From JBMNEH01 sp050948665 (lineage in GTDB: Bacteria; Bacillota; Clostridia; Christensenellales; UMGS416): a stretch of DNA of 64,000 bases. How positions within the stretch are numbered: position 1 is the first letter of the stretch; every line of letters begins with the position of its first letter. Where the stretch lies: NCBI GenBank assembly GCA_050948665.1, contig JBMNEH010000001.1, forward strand, positions 2,046,001 through 2,110,000, in the 5' to 3' direction. The notes beneath the pieces are model-generated. The model worked only from the letters and a program-made list of their open reading frames with translations, made no database searches and was not told the DNA's origin. A program made the translations under genes and the position numbers. This document shows, one piece after another, positions 61,209 to 64,000 of the stretch.

Positions 61209-62666
61209 TTACTCCCTTTCATAGCCGGAGAGACGGAAGGCCTCGATATGGGAGGAGCGGCTGCGGTACACCTCCACGCTCTCGTCCAGCAGGTTCTCCC
61301 GTTCCAGGTAATCCGCCACGTCCGCGTGCACCTTAAGGATGAAATGCTCCACCATGGTTTGAGCCTTCTGCCGGCGGACCTCCTTTAGCACCTTCAGCGC
61401 GACGGATTCCGCCGTCATCACCCGCCCTGACCCGTTGCAATAGGGGCAGGTGGTATGGGAGATCGTGAATACCCTCTGCCGAACCTTCTTTCGGGTCATT
61501 TCCACCAGCCCCAACCCCGTCATGCCCACCACATGGGTACGGGTGCGGTCTGCGGACAACGCCTCCTTCAATGCGTCGATGACCTTTTGCTGGTTGCCCC
61601 CCTCCAGCATATCGATGAAATCGATAACGATAATGCCGCCGATGTCCCGGAGCCGCACCTGCCGGGCGATCTCCTCCGCCGCCTCAAGGTTGGTTCGTAA
61701 TATGGTCTGCTGGAGATCCTTTTCCCCCACGTACTTCCCGGTATTCACGTCGATCACCGTCAGCGCCTCTGTATGGTCGATGATCAGGTAACCGCCGCTT
61801 TTCAGCCAGACCCGCCGGGAAAAGGAGCGGTCTACTTTTTCCTCCAGGTTAAAATAGTCGAAAATATCATAGCTCTGGGTAAACAGCTCGATCCTGTCCA
61901 GATATTGGGGGCAGAGCCTCCCGGCCAGGTCCCGCACTTGGGCGTAGGCCTCCTCCTGGTTGACCAGCACCCGCTCGATATCATCGTTCAGCATATCCCG
62001 TACCGCCCGAAGCAGCAGGTCACTGTCGCAATACAGGCAGGCCGGGGCGTTGACGGTGCGGGCCAGCGTCTGTATACTCTCCCACAGCTGGGTCAGCTGC
62101 CGCAGCTCCGCCTCCATATCCTCCCGGGTCGCCTCCCGGCAGGCTGTGCGTATGATCAGGCCGGTATGGGGCGGACGGATCTCCTCTATCAGCGCCTTGA
62201 GCCGGCAGCGTTCCGCCTCCTCTTCGATTTTCCGGGATACGCCTACATAATCCACCGTGGGCATCAGCACCATCAGCCGTCCGGGGAGGGTGATATGGGT
62301 CGTGATCCGGGCCCCCTTGCTGCCGGAGGGATCCTTTGTGACCTGCACGAGCAGCTCCTGCCCTTGGGTGACCAGCTCCTTGATGGAGGGCGTGTCCCCT
62401 CTGTGCGCTGGTTCTGCGTCCTCCTCAAAGTTCTCCGGATCCACCGCGATATCCCCGGCATACAGGAAGGCGTTCCTCTCCAGCCCGATCGAGACAAAGG
62501 CGGCCTCCATGCCCGGCAGCACATTCGCCACCCGGCCCTTATAGATATTCCCCGCCAGCCGCGCCTTCCCCGGCCGCTCCACATAGTACTCGCTCAGATT
62601 TTTCCCTTCCGTCAATGCGATCCGGGTCTGCACTGGCTGTACGTCGATCACGATCTGCTTAGACAT
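61209..62666 (-). CDS. rng: Ribonuclease G (RNase E/G family)
   Basis: A 485-residue endoribonuclease for RNA processing and decay. N-terminal S1 domain (GNIYKGRVANVLPGMEAAFVSIG), RNase H-like and DNase-I-like parts, with metal-binding Asp in TVIDVNTGKY and VIDFIDM, and the zinc link CPYCNGSG. It is the short RNase G form, lacking the C-terminal scaffold of RNase E. Starts 9 bp after the DUF2344 gene in one operon with it and the radical SAM gene. Confidence 0.94.
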   Translation of the reverse strand: MSKQIVIDVQPVQTRIALTEGKNLSEYYVERPGKARLAGNIYKGRVANVLPGMEAAFVSIGLERNAFLYAGDIAVDPENFEEDAEPAHRGDTPSIKELVTQGQELLVQVTKDPSGSKGARITTHITLPGRLMVLMPTVDYVGVSRKIEEEAERCRLKALIEEIRPPHTGLIIRTACREATREDMEAELRQLTQLWESIQTLARTVNAPACLYCDSDLLLRAVRDMLNDDIERVLVNQEEAYAQVRDLAGRLCPQYLDRIELFTQSYDIFDYFNLEEKVDRSFSRRVWLKSGGYLIIDHTEALTVIDVNTGKYVGEKDLQQTILRTNLEAAEEIARQVRLRDIGGIIVIDFIDMLEGGNQQKVIDALKEALSADRTRTHVVGMTGLGLVEMTRKKVRQRVFTISHTTCPYCNGSGRVMTAESVALKVLKEVRRQKAQTMVEHFILKVHADVADYLERENLLDESVEVYRSRSSHIEAFRLSGYERE

Positions 62667-62675
62667 GCTTCTCCT

Positions 62676-63359
62676 TTAAAACGGTTCAGCCAGCGCCCGG
62701 AAGGGGACAAGCCTGCCGCCTTTGGTTCTGTGGTACAGCTCCGTACGGAGGATACCGGCTCTCTCCTGTCCCTCCTCCCCCGCCAGCGCCCGCGCGAGAA
62801 GGTAGGGGGAGATATTCGCCCTGCTGCCGGCAGCCAGAAGGGCGGTCACTGCGCTGAATTCCCCCGCCGGCTCCGCCTCCAGCTCCAGTATCCCCGGGCG
62901 GATATCCTTTACCCGCTCCCCCCTGGGGGTGTTGTGGACTACGGGGCAGCTGTCCGCCGCCAGCAGTCCCTTGACAGCCTCCCGCGTCTCCTCCATATCC
63001 AAGGGCAGCGCTATCCTCCAGCCCGAGGCGTCCACCAGACTCATCAGGGAAGGGTCGGTATCCTCAAGCTCCCAGGCGCCGGTGATCTTCCACCCGGCGG
63101 GCATGGCCGCGTCCAGACGGGAGACGATCTCTTCGGCGGGCACCGCCTCTTCCATGGAGACGTCCATATACTCCGCCAGCGAGGCCGCCCCTACCGGCAG
63201 AGCCATGGCGAAAGAGAGGATCTGGTGGGGGTGGAAACCCTGAGAATAGCGCACCGGCAGCTTCGCCCGGCGCAGCGCCCGCTGCATGGCCCGCATCAGA
63301 TCCAGGTGGGAGAGAAATCGTACGCTCTCCCCCTTTTGAAAAGCGATCATGGCGCGCAT
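62676..63359 (-). CDS. TIGR03936/DUF2344 radical-SAM-associated protein
   Basis: A 227-residue protein of the DUF2344 family. Typical start RAMIAFQKGESVRFLSHLDLMRAMQRALRRAKLPVRYS (read in parts) and QGFHPHQILSFAMALPVG. It always lies beside or fused to a B12-type radical SAM protein, as here, and probably works with it on tRNA or ribosomal targets; the reaction is unknown. The ATG at 63359 has GGGGGGAC upstream and overlaps the preceding gene by 13 bp. Confidence 0.9.
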   Translation of the reverse strand: MRAMIAFQKGESVRFLSHLDLMRAMQRALRRAKLPVRYSQGFHPHQILSFAMALPVGAASLAEYMDVSMEEAVPAEEIVSRLDAAMPAGWKITGAWELEDTDPSLMSLVDASGWRIALPLDMEETREAVKGLLAADSCPVVHNTPRGERVKDIRPGILELEAEPAGEFSAVTALLAAGSRANISPYLLARALAGEEGQERAGILRTELYHRTKGGRLVPFRALAEPF

Positions 63360-64000
63360 ATCGGTCCCCCCGTACAATATTTTCCCAGCATGCCACAGTT
63401 CCGGCAGCCCGGCCGGCAGTCCGGCGTGGTGATCCCCTCCAGCGCCTTTTCATATTCCTGCCACAGATAATCCTTTGATACCCCCACATCGATATGATCC
63501 CAGGGGAAAACCTCCTCCCGGGTACGGGTACGGTTGACGTAAAAATCAACATCGATGCCGCAATCATCGATCGCCCGCAGCCAGAGCGCCGGCTTGAATT
63601 GGTCGCCCCAGCCGTCATACCGGCAGCCCAGCTCCCAGGCGCGGCGAATCACCCCGCCGATCCTCCGGTCTCCCCGGGCGACCAGCGCCTCCAGCCGGGA
63701 GGTCATCGTGTCATGGTAGTTATAGGTCGCCCCGGTGGAACGCATGGCGTCTTTTAAGAGCGTATGCTTATGGTTCAGGTTCTCCCGGCTGTCCTGGGGG
63801 CACCACTGGAAGGGGGTAAAGGGCTTGGGTACGAAATTGGCGGTGCTGACCGTCACCCTGACCCTCCGCCGCCTCTGTTCTCTGGGCACCGCTCTGTACA
63901 GCCGTACCACCTTGCCCGCCAGGTCGGCGATCCCCAATACATCCTCCTCGGTTTCGGTGGGCAGCCCCAGCATGAAATACAGCTTCACCCTGTCCCATCC
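63347..64000 (-). CDS. Radical SAM protein (TIGR03960-like), C-terminal part
   Basis: The final 217 residues of a radical SAM protein whose start lies beyond the right edge. The visible part starts GWDRVKLYFMLGLPTETEED, the usual beta-strand and loop of the SAM barrel, and has FVPKPFTPFQWCPQ, then a C-terminal Cys set CRPGCRNCG and KYCTGG that may hold a second cluster. Conserved with DUF2344 and RNase G in Clostridia. The CxxxCxxC motif is outside the window. Confidence 0.85.
   Translation of the reverse strand, partial: GWDRVKLYFMLGLPTETEEDVLGIADLAGKVVRLYRAVPREQRRRRVRVTVSTANFVPKPFTPFQWCPQDSRENLNHKHTLLKDAMRSTGATYNYHDTMTSRLEALVARGDRRIGGVIRRAWELGCRYDGWGDQFKPALWLRAIDDCGIDVDFYVNRTRTREEVFPWDHIDVGVSKDYLWQEYEKALEGITTPDCRPGCRNCGMLGKYCTGGPICAP

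Noticed and set aside
61773..63470. 565-residue plus-strand open frame
   Set aside because: Antisense to rng and the DUF2344 gene; no protein-family features.

Overview
The window reads as a chromosomal segment of an anaerobic, Gram-positive Clostridia-type Firmicute, probably gut- or animal-associated. The clues are LPXTG-type surface proteins with sortases, lipoproteins with short lipobox signals, a desulfoferrodoxin, a NiaR-controlled NAD operon, plant-glycan glycosidases, and the order radical SAM / DUF2344 / RNase G. No rRNA, tRNA, CRISPR array, transposase or phage genes were found. Most of the window is moderately GC-rich. Positions 1-1200 and about 19430-29440 look more AT-rich and probably have a different history.

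Layout. 1-1112: cation-efflux gene and divergent TetR regulator. 1630-4871: broken racemase-like gene, GH39 beta-xylosidase, alpha/beta hydrolase. 5131-9782: lipoprotein, neutral-ceramidase-like enzyme, two-domain PPK2. 9925-13215: beta-helix cell-wall protein and a DUF362 protein. 13410-16621: macro-domain/HTH protein, vWA protein, peroxiredoxin and flavoprotein; two nearly identical promoters occur here. 16804-18939: GH36 alpha-galactosidase. 20121-27990: TRAP transporter interleaved with two M24 (creatinase-like) genes, a CdaR-type regulator and glycerate 2-kinase. 28024-32488: membrane proteins, a second ceramidase-like lipoprotein and a NYN-domain protein. 32709-37402: PPK1, Ppx, RNA 2',3'-cyclic phosphodiesterase and pyrophosphatase. 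37722-41799: a possible structured RNA, a coiled-coil lipoprotein, DJ-1, RtcB and an EndoIII-like glycosylase. 42109-52303: a seven-gene sortase-assembled pilus operon. 52442-54537: cysteine synthase, flavodoxin, DUF1508 protein. 54663-58259: nadA-nadB-nadC-niaR. 58467-64000: raffinose-synthase-like GH36, superoxide reductase, RNase G, DUF2344 and a partial radical SAM gene.

How the genes fit together. The pilus operon contains a cytoplasmic coiled-coil protein, its own signal peptidase, a 1626-residue adhesin/amidase, the backbone pilin, a class C-like sortase, an anchor pilin and a second sortase, so the fibre can be exported, polymerised and attached locally. The TRAP cluster looks like one catabolic unit: import, two amide/imide-hydrolase-like enzymes, a diacid-responsive regulator and glycerate phosphorylation. 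PPK2, PPK1, Ppx and pyrophosphatase give a local concentration of polyphosphate/pyrophosphate metabolism. GH39 and two GH36-type enzymes point to plant-glycan use.

Least explained and most worth a look: the His/Cys repeats and amidase in the pilus adhesin, the TRAP/M24/glycerate-kinase cluster, the macro-HTH + vWA pair with its duplicated promoter, and the folded RNA candidate at 37751-37970.
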